DNA of 64,000 nt from Bdellovibrio sp. Lineage in GTDB: Bacteria; Myxococcota; SpSt-1050. The stretch is taken from NCBI GenBank assembly GCA_020725805.1, contig DYEF01000023.1:1-64000 (forward strand). Direction: 5' to 3'. The notes beneath the pieces were generated by a model, which was not told the origin of the DNA, made no database searches, and saw only the letters and a list, made by a program, of their open reading frames with translations. Each line of letters begins with the position of its first letter. The stretch's first letter is position 1. Shown in pieces: positions 43,420 through 52,219 of this stretch. A program made the translations under genes and the position numbers.

Positions 43420-44157
43420 TTATTCTTTATCGGTCTGGTCTGGCTTCTTTCCGGCAGATAGACCGCCACCGCCGATTGCCAGTCTGATAAAAACCCCCCT
43501 GATATCCGCAGATGGTCCGTTGGTGATCTCCTGTTCATTATACACCCAGCTGCCTCCCTTATAGAGCGGAAGGATAAAACCACCTCTTAATCCTATCAGA
43601 AGTCCGCCGGTGCCTTCACCGTCCCTGCCAAGCGGCAAAAGAAAATCTGCACCCAGTGAGAAGGATGTAATAAAACCACCGTTTGAGAGTTCTATTCCCC
43701 TCTTTGGATTTTTAAGGGCTTCATTGAAATCATAACTTGCTTTTTCCGAGATCGAGACATTAATTCCGGCTCCTCCTATACCGAGCATCGGATAGAGAAT
43801 CAGTCCGCCTCTTCTGAACAGAATATACCCTACGTCAAAGAGTCCGTACCCGCCTGAGACAGAGACTTTATACAAATTGGTCGATTTACTCTCTGTATTC
43901 AGCCCGTGACCTTCCCCGCCGAGAATGAAACTCCCCATTATCCCGTGTCCTCCTCCGCCAAAGGAATACTGACTTTCAGAAAATTCGGGCAGATCATTTG
44001 AACCGAGTGTTTTATTCAATCCCGAAAGATTAATATTCTGCCAGCCTGCCATAAAATAGCCCATTCCACCTCCCTCTCTGCTATCCTTCTCCCCGGCATT
44101 CAGTATCGAAGAAGCAAAAAGTAAGAACAAAGAAATCAAAACAACTTTTCTGAGCAT
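43420..44157 (-). CDS. Exported glycine-rich barrel-like protein
   Basis: 245 residues with a signal peptide (MLRKVVLISLFLLFASSILNA). The mature protein is Gly-rich and beta-strand-like: GGMGYFMAGWQNINLSGLNK, YSFGGGGHGIMGSFILGGEG, YKVSVSGGYGLFDVGYI, FITSFSLGADFLLPLG, LLIGLRGGFILPLY. Repeated strand-turn segments suggest an outer-membrane barrel, or a protein bearing many Gly-rich turns. It ends in a hydrophilic tail (GGLSAGKKPDQTDKE), not the usual aromatic residue, so insertion by BAM is uncertain. The start is the ATG at 44157 with AAGGGAGG upstream; the frame extends 18 codons earlier. No named family recognised. Confidence 0.6.
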   Translation of the reverse strand: MLRKVVLISLFLLFASSILNAGEKDSREGGGMGYFMAGWQNINLSGLNKTLGSNDLPEFSESQYSFGGGGHGIMGSFILGGEGHGLNTESKSTNLYKVSVSGGYGLFDVGYILFRRGGLILYPMLGIGGAGINVSISEKASYDFNEALKNPKRGIELSNGGFITSFSLGADFLLPLGRDGEGTGGLLIGLRGGFILPLYKGGSWVYNEQEITNGPSADIRGVFIRLAIGGGGLSAGKKPDQTDKE

Positions 44158-44182
44158 AAAAAACCTCCCTGATTTGGCGGAT

Positions 44183-44211
44183 AATAAATATTTTTTCGAA
44201 CCGGTTGTCAA
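44183..44211 (-). promoter_or_regulatory. Candidate promoter of the Gly-rich protein gene
   Basis: Minus strand TTGACA (44206-44211) is followed after 17 bases by TTTATT (44183-44188), 4/6. The palindrome AACCGGTT-like sequence next to the -35 (44199-44206) may be part of a control site. Confidence 0.5.
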
Positions 44212-44435
44212 TACAATTATGTTTATTGCAATATATATCTATTCATTGCCTCGTCACAAATACCCCAAAGCTTAATATATCAGACAAGAAAATTCTCTCA
44301 CTGAATCTCGTTAAGAGCGGAATAGTCCATTCACTCTGGTTTTTAGTCCTGTTTTCTAAACATATTTATAACTAGTTGCATTTATAATTCTTTTCAATGT
44401 GCATTTTTATTCTTTGATTACAGAGCCGGTATTGA

Positions 44436-44549
44436 AATTATGATAGTCAACTCCATTTTCATAATGCCGATATCAGATCAGAAAACCCGTATGGTGAATG
44501 GACGAAATTCAGGACAATATTCAACAAGGCCTCTTTGGTAAAAATATAA
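44436..44549 (+). other. Short protein-like remnant in a 408-base gap
   Basis: In the otherwise empty stretch 44158-44565, one plus-strand frame from a stop near 44433 to TAA at 44547 reads HFHNADIRSENPYGEWTKF followed by RTIFNKASLVKI. It has the look of real protein but no start or ribosome site. It may be the tail of a lost gene, possibly a mobile element. The rest of the gap shows only the promoter next to 44157. Confidence 0.25.
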
Positions 44550-44565
44550 AAAGTTGGAACCCGCT

Positions 44566-44925
44566 CTATCTGATGTATTTTTCGGGCTCTTTATCAAAAT
44601 GAGGTTTGCAGCCCTCGCAGCAGAAATAATAGTATTTCCCTTTATACTCGGAGTAAGTGGTATCTTTTGTTATTTTAAATTTTTCCTTTGTCACAGGGCA
44701 AACAGCCTCTGTACTTTCTGCCTGCTTCTTGTTGAATCCAATAGATGGTTCTTCCGATTTTTTCTTCTCTTCCTGTTTTGTGAGCTGATGATGTTTTTCC
44801 GATTTCTTCTCGCTTTTTACTGCAGTATTATTTTGATGTTCTGATTCTTTACAATCATCAGCAAATAGTATGGCAGAGAATCCAAAAAGAAAAAACATCA
44901 AAGAAAAAGCAAATAAATTTCTCAT
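44566..44925 (-). CDS. Exported YHS-domain protein
   Basis: 119 residues. A signal peptide (MRNLFAFSLMFFLFGFSAILFA) is followed by a Lys/Glu/His-rich linker of about 50 residues and a C-terminal YHS domain: CPVTKEKFKITKDTTYSEYK, then YYYFCCEGCKPHFDKEPEKY. The four cysteines and the Tyr-Phe core bind a metal ion (YHS modules occur in copper and heavy-metal ATPases and in metal chaperones). Exported YHS proteins of this size probably bind copper or a similar metal in the periplasm. A ribosome site (GGAGG) precedes the ATG. It is separated from the methyltransferase upstream by 45 bases and may be in the same transcript. Confidence 0.85.
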   Translation of the reverse strand: MRNLFAFSLMFFLFGFSAILFADDCKESEHQNNTAVKSEKKSEKHHQLTKQEEKKKSEEPSIGFNKKQAESTEAVCPVTKEKFKITKDTTYSEYKGKYYYFCCEGCKPHFDKEPEKYIR

Positions 44926-44970
44926 AAATACCTCCGGATGTTATTATGATGACAATCTATTACATTGGAT

Positions 44971-45843
44971 TCATCTTCTCATCTCTAAAATACCTATTTT
45001 ATATACATTATTTACTCCCGTAAAGGAAATCTTAATGTCATTGATTTTGAAACCCGAACCACATAAGATGCTGCTCCAGTCAGAAAGGGCGATATACTTC
45101 TCTCCAAGTCCCAGTCTGCTTGATTTTAAAATACTCACATATTCATCATAGTAAAAGTTGTTTAGAATCTGTTCTCTATGTCTGGTGTCAGTCATAGATC
45201 TTACTGTGTCGAAGACATCTTTATATAGAAGGGTTGCCGAGATATTTCTGAGTCTTGCATCTCTTATCATTTCAAGATTATGGTCAACCTCAATAATTAT
45301 AAACAGCTTTGGGTTGAGATGATATATTTTACTAATTATTTTTAATTTATCACGCATTCTTAAATGATGAAGAGAAAGAGATGACAAAACGATATCTGGT
45401 CTTTCCGGTAATGTTTTGACATCTAATTTACTTAGATTTGCTTTAATCGGGGTTACACCGCAATAGCTAAAACGAGAAAGATTTATTTTAAGTTGTTTCA
45501 GGGCTGTATCTGAATAATCTATCCCGGTGATTTTAAGAGTGATATCCGGTTGTTTATGAATATTTTCAAGTACTCTTTTCCACATAAGTCCTTCACCAAT
45601 TCCAAGGTCAAGTATATTTAATCTGTGATGCTGGTTGATCAGTGTATTAATTTTTTGATAGACGAAGTAATGAGTCTCTTTAAGAATCACGGAATTGGCA
45701 AAGAGGAGATAGGCATTTCTTGTCCGGGGATTTATATATTTTTGTCTTAAATTAAACTCTTTTTTTCCCAATATTCTCTGATAGACGCGGTCTATGTCTT
45801 CCTTAGAAAGTATGGACAGGCATTCTGTAAAATTATATCTCAT
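44971..45843 (-). CDS. SAM-dependent methyltransferase
   Basis: A 290-residue class I methyltransferase. Motif I is LNILDLGIGEGLMWKRVLEN near 93-112. The acidic motif II follows in ITGIDYSDTALKQLKIN, and motif IV is DIVLSSLSLHHLRMRDKLKI. N- and C-terminal helical extensions would form a substrate lid. The start overlaps the stop of the PLP gene by 11 bases. In this cassette a thiol, amino-acid or small-molecule methyl transfer linked to sulfur metabolism is possible, but the substrate cannot be read from sequence. It shares the low-GC codon use of the two genes before it, unlike neighbouring cysK. Confidence 0.82.
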   Translation of the reverse strand: MRYNFTECLSILSKEDIDRVYQRILGKKEFNLRQKYINPRTRNAYLLFANSVILKETHYFVYQKINTLINQHHRLNILDLGIGEGLMWKRVLENIHKQPDITLKITGIDYSDTALKQLKINLSRFSYCGVTPIKANLSKLDVKTLPERPDIVLSSLSLHHLRMRDKLKIISKIYHLNPKLFIIIEVDHNLEMIRDARLRNISATLLYKDVFDTVRSMTDTRHREQILNNFYYDEYVSILKSSRLGLGEKYIALSDWSSILCGSGFKINDIKISFTGVNNVYKIGILEMRR

Positions 45844-46990
45844 AGTTTAATCTGTTCCTCATAGATAGGCTGATTGCCTTTGATAAATCATCGATTATAT
45901 CTTCGGCATTTTCAATACCAGTTGATAGTCTCAAAAGATTGTCCGTTATTCCCCTTTTTTCTCTTTCTTCATAGGATAGAGATGCGTGAGTCATTTTAGA
46001 TGGTATACAAATTAGTGATTCGATACCTCCTAGACTCTCTGCATTTTTTATAATTTTGAGTGATTTCAGAAACATCTCTGTTTGAGCATAGTCGTTGCCA
46101 AACTCAAAACTAATCATTCCGCAAAAACCTGCCATCTGCCTCTTGTAGATTTCGTCGTTTTCTATGTCAGGAAAGTAAACTTTCTTTATGAACCTGTTGT
46201 TTTTTAAATAATTGTACACTTTTCTAGCATTTTCGAAGTGTCTCTCCATTCTGATAGAAAGCGTTTTTATTCCTCTGAGTGTAAGGAAACAGTCAAAAGG
46301 AGAGGGGATAGCTCCTGCGGCGTTCTGATAAAACTTGATTCTTTGATATATGTCTTCATTATTAGTTATTACTGCACCTCCTACAACATCACTGTGACCA
46401 TTGAGATATTTTGTACTGCTATGAACGACTATATCGGCACCGTGGTTTAATGGCCTCTGAAAATATGGGGTTGCAAAAGTGTTATCAACCACAAGAATAG
46501 TGTTACTTCTTTTTATAGAAGCTATATCATTGATGCTGTATAATTTTAGCAGAGGGTTAGATGGTGTCTCTATCCATATTATCTTTGTCCTTTCATTTAA
46601 AAGATCTTTTATTTCATAAGGGTCATTAGAAAACACATAGTTTGTTGTTATACCGTATTGTCGCAGTATCTTTTCAAATATTCTGTAGGTACCTCCATAA
46701 ATATCCGATGAGGAAATAATCTCGTCTCCCGTTTTCAGGATACTAAGAACAGCCATAGTTGCGGCACATCCGGAGGAGAAGGCAAGAGCGAAATTGCCAT
46801 CTTCAAGAGATGCCAGGACCTCCTCAAGTGTCCTCCTCGTTGGATTCTGTGTCCTTGAATATTCAAAACCTTTATGCCTTCCCGGAATCTCCTGATAAAA
46901 TGTAGTAGAAAGATGGACAGGCGGTATTATTGCACCAGTTGAAAGGTCAGGCTCCTGCGAAATATGAATTGATCTTGTTTCAAATTTCAT
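45833..46990 (-). CDS. Cys/Met-metabolism PLP enzyme (cystathionine gamma-lyase or synthase)
   Basis: A 385-residue member of the Cys/Met metabolism PLP family. It has the N-terminal PPVHLSTTF, the phosphate-loop FSSGCAATMA, the cofactor ring Asp in LVVDNTFATP, and the Schiff-base Lys in SSTKYLNGHSD (K194). It closes with LRLSTGIENAEDIIDDL. Gamma-lyase, gamma-synthase and beta-lyase cannot be separated by eye. The upstream cystathionine beta-synthase makes reverse transsulfuration (cystathionine to cysteine plus 2-oxobutyrate) the best guess. It overlaps the genes on both sides by 11 bases each and is AT-rich (a sampled 60 bases has 27% G+C). Confidence 0.9.
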   Translation of the reverse strand: MKFETRSIHISQEPDLSTGAIIPPVHLSTTFYQEIPGRHKGFEYSRTQNPTRRTLEEVLASLEDGNFALAFSSGCAATMAVLSILKTGDEIISSSDIYGGTYRIFEKILRQYGITTNYVFSNDPYEIKDLLNERTKIIWIETPSNPLLKLYSINDIASIKRSNTILVVDNTFATPYFQRPLNHGADIVVHSSTKYLNGHSDVVGGAVITNNEDIYQRIKFYQNAAGAIPSPFDCFLTLRGIKTLSIRMERHFENARKVYNYLKNNRFIKKVYFPDIENDEIYKRQMAGFCGMISFEFGNDYAQTEMFLKSLKIIKNAESLGGIESLICIPSKMTHASLSYEEREKRGITDNLLRLSTGIENAEDIIDDLSKAISLSMRNRLNYEI

Positions 46991-48341
46991 TTTTTATGCT
47001 CCTTCTGAGTAAAAAATTAATCAGATCAGATTTTGTAATGATATTGGAAGGTATTCCGTTCTTAAGAATAATGACGGCATTAGAGGATTTTGACAATACA
47101 TTTCTGATGTCGTCGATCGAGGCAGATTCATCAAAGAGAGGTAGTGGAGGCCCCATAACTTCACTGACTCTGGCAATAGAGACAATATTTTTGTTTTTGA
47201 AAGAGTGTAGTAACCCCTCTTCTGTCAGATTCCCGATGATTTTCTTTTTTTCTGTTACGGGTAGTTGAGAGATACCGTATTTATTCATTAGATTAATGGC
47301 ATCGGTGATATTCTGTTCTGCTTCAACTGTTATTAGGTTTGGACCAATCATATTTAGTTCGTTTAATATAGAGGCCGCATTGATTGGTTCTCTGCTGGTT
47401 AAAAATCCATTTTCTGTCATCCATTCATCGGAATAGAACCTGGATATATAGTTCCTTCCGGTGTCAGGTAGAATAACAACGATATTTTCCTCTTTGTTTT
47501 CCCTTTTAACGTATTTAAGAGCCGCGGCAAGGGCTGTGCCGGAAGAACCTCCTGCCAGTATTCCCTCCTCTTTTGCAAGCCTTCTCGCGGTTATAAATGA
47601 TTCTTCGTCAGTGACTCTGATAAATTCGTTTATTATCTGTGCATTTAGTGTAGTTGGCACAAAATCCTCTCCTATTCCCTCGACCTTATATGATTTTGGG
47701 TTATCTCCAGAGAGGACAGAGCCGGATGGGTCAGCAGCAATAATGTAGAGATGAGGTATTTTCTCTTTGAGATATAAGCCTGTCCCAGAAATTGTCCCAC
47801 CGGTTCCAATGCCGGCGACAAAGACATCAATTTTCCCCTCCATATCGGAATATATTTCCCTGCCGGTCGTTTTGTAATGGGCGTTTGGGTTGTCAAGGTT
47901 TTTAAATTGTGAAGGGCGAAAGGAATGTGGAATATTATTCGCAAGCCTGTCGGCGTAGTTATTATAATTGTCCGGTGAATCCGGTGATTCGTTTGGTACA
48001 ACAACGACTTCTGCTCCATACGCCCTGAGAATGTTTATTTTTTCTGTGCTCATCTTTTCGGGGACGATAAATATACATCTGTAACCCTTTATTGCACATA
48101 CAAGTGCAAGACCAATTCCTGTATTTCCGGCGGTTGCTTCAATAATTGTGCTTTTGGGTTGCAGGATCCCTTTTCTTTCAGCTGACTCTAACATTTCGAG
48201 AGCGATTCTGTCTTTTACACTTCCGCCCGGATTGAACATCTCACACTTAACGAATATTCGGGATTTTATCCCGGCTGAGATCTTCTTTAGCTCTATTAAG
48301 GGGGTATTACCAATTGATTCAAGAATAGATTTATAAACCAC
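46980..48341 (-). CDS. Cystathionine beta-synthase
   Basis: 453 residues. The N-terminal 315 are a cysteine-synthase-fold PLP domain: SIGNTPLIELKKI, Lys43 in GGSVKDRIA as Schiff base, ATAGNTGIGLALV and GTGGTISGTGLYLKE, with GGSSGTALAAAL near the C-terminus. Residues about 335-450 are a tandem CBS pair (LITVEAEQNITDAINLMNKY, then ASIDDIRNVLSKSSNAVIIL) that in this enzyme responds to SAM or other adenosyl ligands. It condenses serine or O-acetylserine with homocysteine. The next gene's start is inside its last 11 bases. Composition is AT-rich relative to cysK, 96 bases upstream. The CBS domain pair separates it from plain CysM. Confidence 0.9.
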   Translation of the reverse strand: MVYKSILESIGNTPLIELKKISAGIKSRIFVKCEMFNPGGSVKDRIALEMLESAERKGILQPKSTIIEATAGNTGIGLALVCAIKGYRCIFIVPEKMSTEKINILRAYGAEVVVVPNESPDSPDNYNNYADRLANNIPHSFRPSQFKNLDNPNAHYKTTGREIYSDMEGKIDVFVAGIGTGGTISGTGLYLKEKIPHLYIIAADPSGSVLSGDNPKSYKVEGIGEDFVPTTLNAQIINEFIRVTDEESFITARRLAKEEGILAGGSSGTALAAALKYVKRENKEENIVVILPDTGRNYISRFYSDEWMTENGFLTSREPINAASILNELNMIGPNLITVEAEQNITDAINLMNKYGISQLPVTEKKKIIGNLTEEGLLHSFKNKNIVSIARVSEVMGPPLPLFDESASIDDIRNVLSKSSNAVIILKNGIPSNIITKSDLINFLLRRSIKNEI

Positions 48342-48436
48342 AGTCTCTATCTCCTTGAGAAAAAATTACAAATTAGCACCCACTCCAAACATAAATTACA
48401 TATCATTTCTCTTCGCAGGTATTAATAATCTAAACA

Positions 48437-49366
48437 TTATTCGATACCATCCATCAGCGCCGTCGAGAGATATCTTTCACCGGTGTCGGGAAGGAGAACA
48501 ACGATTACCTTACCTTCGGATTCCTTTCTCTGTGCAACCTGAAGTGCGGCCCACATAGCGGCCCCCGAAGAGATTCCCGCCATTATCCCTTCCTTTCTGG
48601 CTATCTCCCGTGCTGTATTGATTGCATCTTCATTGGTGACCTGAATTATCTCGTCGATTATTCCCTTATTCAAGACCTCCGGAACAAATCCCGCCCCAAT
48701 TCCCTGTATTTTGTGCGGACCGGGCTTCCCGCCCGAAAGGACCGGAGAGGCGGCCGGCTCCACGGCAACCGAATAAATCTGTTTCCGTCTCTTTATTGCC
48801 TCTGATACACCCGTAATTGTCCCGCCTGTACCGACACCACCCACGAAAATATCAATTTTCCCCTCTGTATCATTCCAGATTTCCAAAGCTGTGGTCTTAC
48901 GGTGAACTTCAGGATTGGAAGGATTTTTGAACTGCTGCAGCATAAAACCACCGGGTGTACTTCTGAGAATCTCTTCGGCCTTTCTGACCGCCCCGCTCAT
49001 ACCTTCGGGTCCCGGAGTAAGCAGAATCTCTGCCCCGAGAAGTCTTAAGAGCTTTCTTCTCTCGACGCTCATTGTCTCGGGCATTGTAAGTATGAGTCTG
49101 TACCCTTTTGCAGCGGAGACGAAGGCAAGGGCAATCCCGGTATTTCCGCTCGTAGGTTCAATAAGTGTTGTGAATCCGGGCTTAATCAGTCCCTTCTCCT
49201 CTGCGTCCTCAATCATTGCAAGACCTATCCTGTCCTTAACACTGTGGGCAGGATTGAAGGACTCGATTTTGGCAAACAGGGAGACATTAAGACCTTCTGT
49301 GAGCCTGTTAATTTTCACAAGCGGCGTATTTCCGACTGTTTCGACGATACTGTTATAAACTTTCAT
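48437..49366 (-). CDS. cysK: Cysteine synthase A
   Basis: A 309-residue O-acetylserine sulfhydrylase making cysteine from O-acetylserine and sulfide. It shows [12 protein letters not shown] near the start, the Schiff-base Lys44 in AHSVKDRIG (the CysK variant AHSVK, versus PGGSVK in CBS enzymes), [14 protein letters not shown] for the carboxylate loop, the phosphate loop GTGGTITG and a typical final [15 protein letters not shown]. The length is right. Codon use is GC-rich (67% in one 60-base sample) and unlike the downstream cassette. It is the second gene of the unit controlled by the Rrf2 regulator, with 16 bases to it, GGAGG upstream of the ATG. Confidence 0.95.
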   Translation of the reverse strand: MKVYNSIVETVGNTPLVKINRLTEGLNVSLFAKIESFNPAHSVKDRIGLAMIEDAEEKGLIKPGFTTLIEPTSGNTGIALAFVSAAKGYRLILTMPETMSVERRKLLRLLGAEILLTPGPEGMSGAVRKAEEILRSTPGGFMLQQFKNPSNPEVHRKTTALEIWNDTEGKIDIFVGGVGTGGTITGVSEAIKRRKQIYSVAVEPAASPVLSGGKPGPHKIQGIGAGFVPEVLNKGIIDEIIQVTNEDAINTAREIARKEGIMAGISSGAAMWAALQVAQRKESEGKVIVVLLPDTGERYLSTALMDGIE

Positions 49367-49382
49367 ATATCCTCCTTTTGTT

Positions 49383-49814
49383 TCAAATATAAAACATCGG
49401 TGTCATAGGTGATATTGAATTTTCAAACCTCGTATAAAGTGTTTCGAAGTCTGTTTTCGCAAGTAACTGTTCATACTCACTTACCAGTTCAGAGGCAATC
49501 TTTTTTGAAAAATTCTGAAAGAGGTTATCAGGGTTTTTCTCCTGCCTGAACGTTTTACGGGCTGTAGCATTAATAATATCCCTGACGGTTATCTCTCTCA
49601 TAGCCTTTGCCAAAATATAACCACCCTTAAATCCCCTTATGGATTTTAATATACCGGATCTCTGCAGGTCGGAGAGAATTACCGATAAATATTTTGCAGG
49701 GATACCGGTTGCATCATATATTTGACCGGACGTTACCGACCCGCCTGATCTGGTCGAATAACGAATATAGATTATTATGCTGATTGCATATTCCGCTTTC
49801 TTACTTAAAACCAT
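49383..49814 (-). CDS. Rrf2-family regulator, CymR-like, of cysteine genes
   Basis: 143 residues. The N-terminal winged helix has [18 protein letters not shown], the recognition region [20 protein letters not shown] and the wing [16 protein letters not shown]. Rrf2 proteins that bind an iron-sulfur cluster carry three cysteines after residue 90; none is present here, as in CymR, which instead works with CysK. That fits the adjacent cysK. I chose ATG 49814 because GGAGGCG precedes it; the frame is open to 49925, across the promoter. Its own promoter sits inside a long palindrome, so it is almost certainly autoregulated and controls the whole cluster. Confidence 0.9.
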   Translation of the reverse strand: MVLSKKAEYAISIIIYIRYSTRSGGSVTSGQIYDATGIPAKYLSVILSDLQRSGILKSIRGFKGGYILAKAMREITVRDIINATARKTFRQEKNPDNLFQNFSKKIASELVSEYEQLLAKTDFETLYTRFENSISPMTPMFYI

Positions 49815-49828
49815 ATCGCCTCCAAAAT

Positions 49829-49865
49829 ACTCTACCAATATAATCATATTAGTAGAGTTTGTCAA
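49829..49865 (-). promoter_or_regulatory. Promoter/operator of the cysteine cluster
   Basis: On the minus strand TTGACA (49860-49865) and TATATT (49837-49842) are 17 bases apart. They are overlain by an inverted repeat with 13-base arms, ACTCTACCAATAT (49829-49841) and ATATTAGTAGAGT (49846-49858), 12 of 13 pairs matching around the spacer AATC. The palindrome covers the -10 box and most of the spacer. A bound dimer would block polymerase, as expected for autorepression by the Rrf2 protein encoded 15 bases away. Confidence 0.75.
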
Positions 49866-49882
49866 GAAAAATTTCTCCATTT

Positions 49883-49934
49883 CTGTTTCTACCTGGCACC
49901 GAAAAATCCTGTTTCTACCTGGCACCGAAAAATC
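49883..49934. repeat. Perfect 26-bp tandem duplication with TACCTGGCACC core
   Basis: A 26-base unit (49883-49908) containing TACCTGGCACCG is repeated exactly at 49909-49934. A further TACCTGGCACCGG occurs near 49977-49989. The core is the reverse complement of the GGTGCCAGGTA head of the dispersed repeat at 11150. Nothing here suggests coding. Confidence 0.7.
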
Positions 49935-50127
49935 GATGACCCAAATAAAACCAATAAAAACAGTTAGTTACAAACATACCTGGCACCGGTTCGGATTCAG
50001 TTCGGATTGCAATGATACTGAATTTATTGTTCACTGAACTTATTATTCAACAATATACATAATACCTAAAATTGGCACACAACTTGAGGCAATAAAACAA
50101 AATCTCGTATTATTAAGGAGGTTTACT

Positions 50128-52143
50128 ATGAGATTCAGAATCGGTCCGGATGTAACGTTTATCTCACTTTTTATCCTTCTGCTGATTTGCATAATCATCC
50201 CGATGCCGGGGTGGCTTCTGGATTTCTTCATATCAATGAACATCTGTGCGACCATACTGATTCTGGTGATTTCTCTGAATATCTCTTCGGCAGTCGAACT
50301 TCCGTCATTCCCTTCTATCCTCCTTGTCACGACACTCTTCAGACTCTCTCTAAATGTTGCATCCACACGCGCAATTCTCACCACAGGTGAAGCCGGAAGG
50401 GTAATCGCTGCCTTTGGAAACTTTGTCATAGCAGGGAATTACTTTGCAGGGGCAGTCGTTTTTCTCATAATTACCATTATTCAGCTCATTGTTGTTACCA
50501 AAGGTGCCGAAAGAGTTGCCGAGGTATCGGCCCGGTTTACTCTCGATGCTATGCCGGGCAAACAGATGTCAATCGACGCCGAACTGAGATCCGGACACAT
50601 CACACAGGAGGAAGCGATCAGACGAAGGACAAACCTCTCCATAGAATCCCAGTTCTTCGGTTCAATGGACGGTGCGATGAAATTCGTCAAGGGAGATGCT
50701 ATTGCCGGAATTCTTATATCACTGATCAATGTTGCCGGAGGGATACTTACCGGAACAGTAATGAAAAATCTGAGCGTTGCAGATGCGGTATCAAAATATA
50801 CGATACTCAGTATAGGAGACGGTCTTGTATCGCAGATTCCTTCTCTTGTCATCTCAGTCTCCGCCGGAATAATCATTACCAGAATCTCCACCATAAAGAA
50901 GGCCGGACTCGGCAAAGAGATATTCATCAATCTTACACGCAAACCGCTGATGATTCTTATTGCATCTGTCATCGCCGTGCTTTTCTCTCTCCTTCCGCAT
51001 ATCCCGTTTCTCCCCTTCTTTTTGATCGGAGCCTCTCTGGCAGTTGCATACAGAAGACTCAACTCGGCATCACCCGACGAAAAGGCAAATCAGGAACCTG
51101 AGAATACCAGAAAAGCACAGGAAAGAGGAAATCCGGTTCCTGAGAATAACGAGACAAACAGCCTCTTTGCAGAACCGGTAACACTTGTAGTCTCAGAGGG
51201 TTTATGCTCCGACAGTTCTATCGGCTCCCCCGATTTCATCATCAGGAATATTCTTGCATCGGTCAGAAAGAGATTTCTTGAAAGACTCGGCTACAGAATG
51301 CCCGGAGTCCGTGTCGTAATTTCAGATTCATCAGAACCATCTTTCTCTCTTAACATTTACGGTACAGAGGTTGCAAACCTCACATTCAGAAAAGATGCCG
51401 TATATACTATCCGGAAGAGATATTCAAAGGACGCAATAGCCGAGCTCGCAAGCGGGGAATATGTAAAGTATTACACAGAAGGCGATGGTCAGGGCAGCAC
51501 AGAGAATCCGGGTCTTGCTCAGGTAATGCAGGAGATACTCTATTCGTACATTCTGAAAAATATCAGGGAGCTTTTCGGTATTCAGGAGACCTCCGAAATA
51601 ATCGAAGAGTTCTCACAGAGATATCCGGCGCTGATAAGGGAGACGATTCCCAGGGCAGCAGGCATCAACACACTCTCGGAGATACTGAAAAATCTCCTGT
51701 CAGAGGGAGTGTCAATCAAAAACATGAAAAACATCCTCGAGACCATTGAAAGATATGCCCCCTTCGAAAAGAATCCGATTCTCCTGACAGAATTCGTAAG
51801 GGTCTCGCTTGCCAGACAGATATGTCAGAATCTCTCCGCCGGTCAGCGGCTTCCGGTCTATGTCCTGTCTCAGGAAATCAACAGGCTCATTCTGGATTCC
51901 ATATCAGATATCGGCGGAGAACACGTACTCTCGATCAGTCCCGAAAACGCCCGCAGAATAATAGAGGCCGTGAAAAACACAAGGGAGAATTCAGAGGGAC
52001 ATCTGGTCATAATGACTGATTTCGAAGTACGGAGATTCGTAAGAAAGCTCATCGAGTACGAGATGCCCTTTGTTTCGGTTATCTCATTTAAGGAGGTATC
52101 CTGTAATGTCAGAATCGAACCGGCCGGGGTTATAGGTCTTTGA
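50128..52143 (+). CDS. sctV: Type III secretion export-gate protein SctV (FlhA family)
   Basis: 671 residues, the export gate that selects substrates. Several membrane helices (about 10-34, 40-62, 72-90, 107-130, 200-220, 240-262, 280-305) precede a long cytoplasmic domain (about 345-671) that forms the nonameric ring. The FHIPEP-type loop shows LLVTTLFRLSLNVASTRAIL, then VKGAERVAEVSARFTLDAMP. The sequence MDGAMKFVKGDAIAGI is the SctV/YscV form; flagellar FlhA usually has DGASKFVRGDA. No other secretion genes are in the window, so the gene is isolated or at the edge of a dispersed system. It has a strong ribosome site AAGGAGG. Confidence 0.87.
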   Translation: MRFRIGPDVTFISLFILLLICIIIPMPGWLLDFFISMNICATILILVISLNISSAVELPSFPSILLVTTLFRLSLNVASTRAILTTGEAGRVIAAFGNFVIAGNYFAGAVVFLIITIIQLIVVTKGAERVAEVSARFTLDAMPGKQMSIDAELRSGHITQEEAIRRRTNLSIESQFFGSMDGAMKFVKGDAIAGILISLINVAGGILTGTVMKNLSVADAVSKYTILSIGDGLVSQIPSLVISVSAGIIITRISTIKKAGLGKEIFINLTRKPLMILIASVIAVLFSLLPHIPFLPFFLIGASLAVAYRRLNSASPDEKANQEPENTRKAQERGNPVPENNETNSLFAEPVTLVVSEGLCSDSSIGSPDFIIRNILASVRKRFLERLGYRMPGVRVVISDSSEPSFSLNIYGTEVANLTFRKDAVYTIRKRYSKDAIAELASGEYVKYYTEGDGQGSTENPGLAQVMQEILYSYILKNIRELFGIQETSEIIEEFSQRYPALIRETIPRAAGINTLSEILKNLLSEGVSIKNMKNILETIERYAPFEKNPILLTEFVRVSLARQICQNLSAGQRLPVYVLSQEINRLILDSISDIGGEHVLSISPENARRIIEAVKNTRENSEGHLVIMTDFEVRRFVRKLIEYEMPFVSVISFKEVSCNVRIEPAGVIGL

Positions 52144-52219
52144 AACAGCGGCTAAACTTTTGCTTTACTTTGTCTGCCAAAAAATGTAAATGGCTTATTA
52201 CCTGTCTACGGAGGAACAT

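Noticed and set aside
49815-49925. Upstream extension of the Rrf2 regulator frame
   Set aside because: It runs through the promoter and palindrome; ATG 49814 has a strong ribosome site.
50071-50090. Possible sigma-54 promoter before sctV (TTGGCAC ... TTGAG)
   Set aside because: The GG element fits but the -12 GC is GA, and no enhancer-binding site is seen. A weak sigma-70 pattern is equally possible.
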